From: Geomonas limicola
GTDB lineage: Bacteria > Desulfobacterota > Desulfuromonadia > Geobacterales > Geobacteraceae
Length of the DNA stretch: 64,000 bases
Assembly: GCF_014193675.1 (NCBI RefSeq)
Contig: NZ_BLXZ01000009.1
Location: 124,287 to 188,286 of the forward strand
Reading direction: 5' to 3'
Shown here: piece after piece, positions 63,007-64,000 of the stretch
How the letters are laid out: each line of letters begins with the position of its first letter
Numbering within the stretch: position 1 is the first letter of the stretch
Notes under the pieces: generated by a model
What the model saw: only the letters and a program-made list of their open reading frames with translations
Database searches by the model: none
What the model was told of the DNA's origin: nothing
Translations under genes and position numbers: made by a program

Positions 63007-64000
63007 CTAAGTCCCCAGGGCGTGCTGCAGATCCTGGTCCGCCGTCGAGATCGGGCCCAGGTCGTAGTTCTTCACCAGGACGTCCAGCACGTCGGGCGAG
63101 ACGTAGGCCGGCAGGGACGGCCCGAGCCGGATCCCCTTCACCCCGAGGTAGAGCAGGCTCAAAAGGATCACGTGGGCCTTCTGTTCGTACCAGGAGAGGA
63201 TCATGGAGAGCGGCAGGTCGTTCACGCCGCAATGGAAGGCCTCGGCAAGCGCGGTGGCGATGCGTACCGCGGAGTAGGCGTCGTTACACTGCCCCACGTC
63301 CAAGAGGCGCGGGATCCCGCCGATGTCGCCGAACTCGAGCCGGTTGAAACGGTTCTTGCCGCAGGCCAGGGTCAGGATCACACAGTCCTGGGGCACCTTC
63401 TCGGCGAGTTCCGTGAAGTAGTTGCGTCCGGACTTGGCCCCGTCGCAGCCGCCGATCAGGAAGAAGCGGCGGATGGCGCCGTTTTTCACCGCATCGATGA
63501 CCCGGTCCGCCACCTTTAACACCGCCTCGTGCCCGAAGCCGACCAGGATCTGCTGCCCCGGCATCTCGGGGAGGTCGGGAAGCGAGAGGGCCTTGTCGAT
63601 CACCGGGGTGAAGTCGTGCCCTTCCAGGTGTGGGATCCCCGGCCAGGCCACCTCCCCCCAGGTGAAGAGCCGGTCGGTGTACTCGCCGGCAGGCTTCTGG
63701 ATGCAGTTGGTGTTGAAGACGATGGCCCCCCTGAAGTCCGGGAGCTCCTTCACCTGGTTCTGCCAGGCGGTGCCGAAGTGCCCGGCGAAGTGCGGGTACT
63801 TCCTGAGGCCGGGGTAGCCGTTGGCCGGAAGCATCTCGCCGTGGGTGTAGACGTTGATCCCCTTTCCGTCGGTCTGTTTCAGGATCTCTTCCAGCATGGG
63901 GAGGTCGTGCCCGGAGACCACGATCCCCTTGCCGCGCCGGGTTCCCAGGTTCACCAGCATCGGTTCGGGTGCCTGGAAGCGCTCTGCGTGCCCCTGGTAG
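63007..64000 (-). CDS. hcp: Hybrid cluster protein / hydroxylamine reductase (5' part outside window)
   Basis: The C-terminal 330 or so residues of Hcp (family length about 540) run off the right window edge. Cluster ligands are visible in VFNTNCIQKP, IGGCDGAKSGR and TLACGKNRF, and GLRKYPHFAGHFGTAWQ is family-typical. The protein holds a [4Fe-2O-2S] hybrid cluster and reduces hydroxylamine or acts in nitric oxide metabolism under anaerobic conditions. A terminator follows. The N-terminal iron-sulfur ligands lie outside the window and cannot be checked. Confidence 0.93.
   Translation of the reverse strand, partial: YQGHAERFQAPEPMLVNLGTRRGKGIVVSGHDLPMLEEILKQTDGKGINVYTHGEMLPANGYPGLRKYPHFAGHFGTAWQNQVKELPDFRGAIVFNTNCIQKPAGEYTDRLFTWGEVAWPGIPHLEGHDFTPVIDKALSLPDLPEMPGQQILVGFGHEAVLKVADRVIDAVKNGAIRRFFLIGGCDGAKSGRNYFTELAEKVPQDCVILTLACGKNRFNRLEFGDIGGIPRLLDVGQCNDAYSAVRIATALAEAFHCGVNDLPLSMILSWYEQKAHVILLSLLYLGVKGIRLGPSLPAYVSPDVLDVLVKNYDLGPISTADQDLQHALGT

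Overview
The window is 64 kb of GC-rich bacterial chromosome. Gene families and regulatory signals suggest a Geobacterales-type deltaproteobacterium (Desulfuromonadota; Geobacter/Geomonas-like). The clues are long NtrB-type hybrid histidine kinases, a bacteriohemerythrin, a hybrid cluster protein, a PilY1-like pilus protein, sigma-54 promoter elements, small proteins of a type seen in Geobacter genomes, and a probable selenoprotein. This placement is inferred from gene content; there is no rRNA or other phylogenetic marker. No tRNA, rRNA, CRISPR array, transposase or prophage was found. Both ends of the window cut a gene.

Layout. 1-3.2 kb (minus): a predicted amidoligase cluster of transglutaminase-like protein, alpha-E protein and circularly permuted ATP-grasp, behind a good sigma-54 promoter. 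3.9-5.4 kb: a DsbA/FrnE-like gene whose first active-site Cys codon is an in-frame TGA followed by a SECIS-like hairpin (the main discovery candidate), then an SDR reductase. 5.8-11.6 kb (plus): a 1194-aa hybrid kinase, a glycosyltransferase and two small exported proteins. 11.7-14.7 kb: pirin, an alpha/beta hydrolase and an unrecognised 301-aa protein. 14.7-24.6 kb (minus): a long run holding oxidative and non-oxidative pentose-phosphate genes (pgl, zwf, gnd, tal, rpiB, tkt) with an aldo/keto reductase, a J-domain protein and a proline-dehydrogenase-like protein. 24.9-27.6 kb: a porin-like protein with two OmpA domains, a Cys-less rhodanese and a FlgM-like anti-sigma factor.

27.7-39.6 kb (minus): two giant exported proteins (delta-60/MBG/dockerin protein and PilY1), a lipoprotein joining an L,D-transpeptidase to an M15 peptidase, and a HIT protein. 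39.8-45.5 kb: an L,D-transpeptidase, a CHASE3 hybrid kinase, a coiled-coil protein, an AhpD-like protein, a hemerythrin and a DUF2141 protein. 45.6-49.2 kb (minus): an HtrA protease and a class A penicillin-binding protein. 49.4-52.3 kb (plus): a copper-efflux operon (CsoR-type repressor, CopA, small metal-binding protein) with two operator palindromes at the promoter.

52.8-64 kb: a Ser/Thr-rich protein with five internal repeats, two related small proteins, an MFS transporter, a lipoprotein multicopper oxidase, a 7-bp tandem repeat with G-quadruplex potential beside an SRPBCC/macro-like gene pair, a rubredoxin-like miniprotein, a diguanylate cyclase behind a consensus sigma-54 promoter, a DUF3108 protein and the 3' part of hcp.

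The themes are envelope construction (PBP, L,D-transpeptidases, HtrA, OmpA), copper handling, redox and oxygen defence, and signal transduction. All functions are read from motifs by eye; no database search was run.
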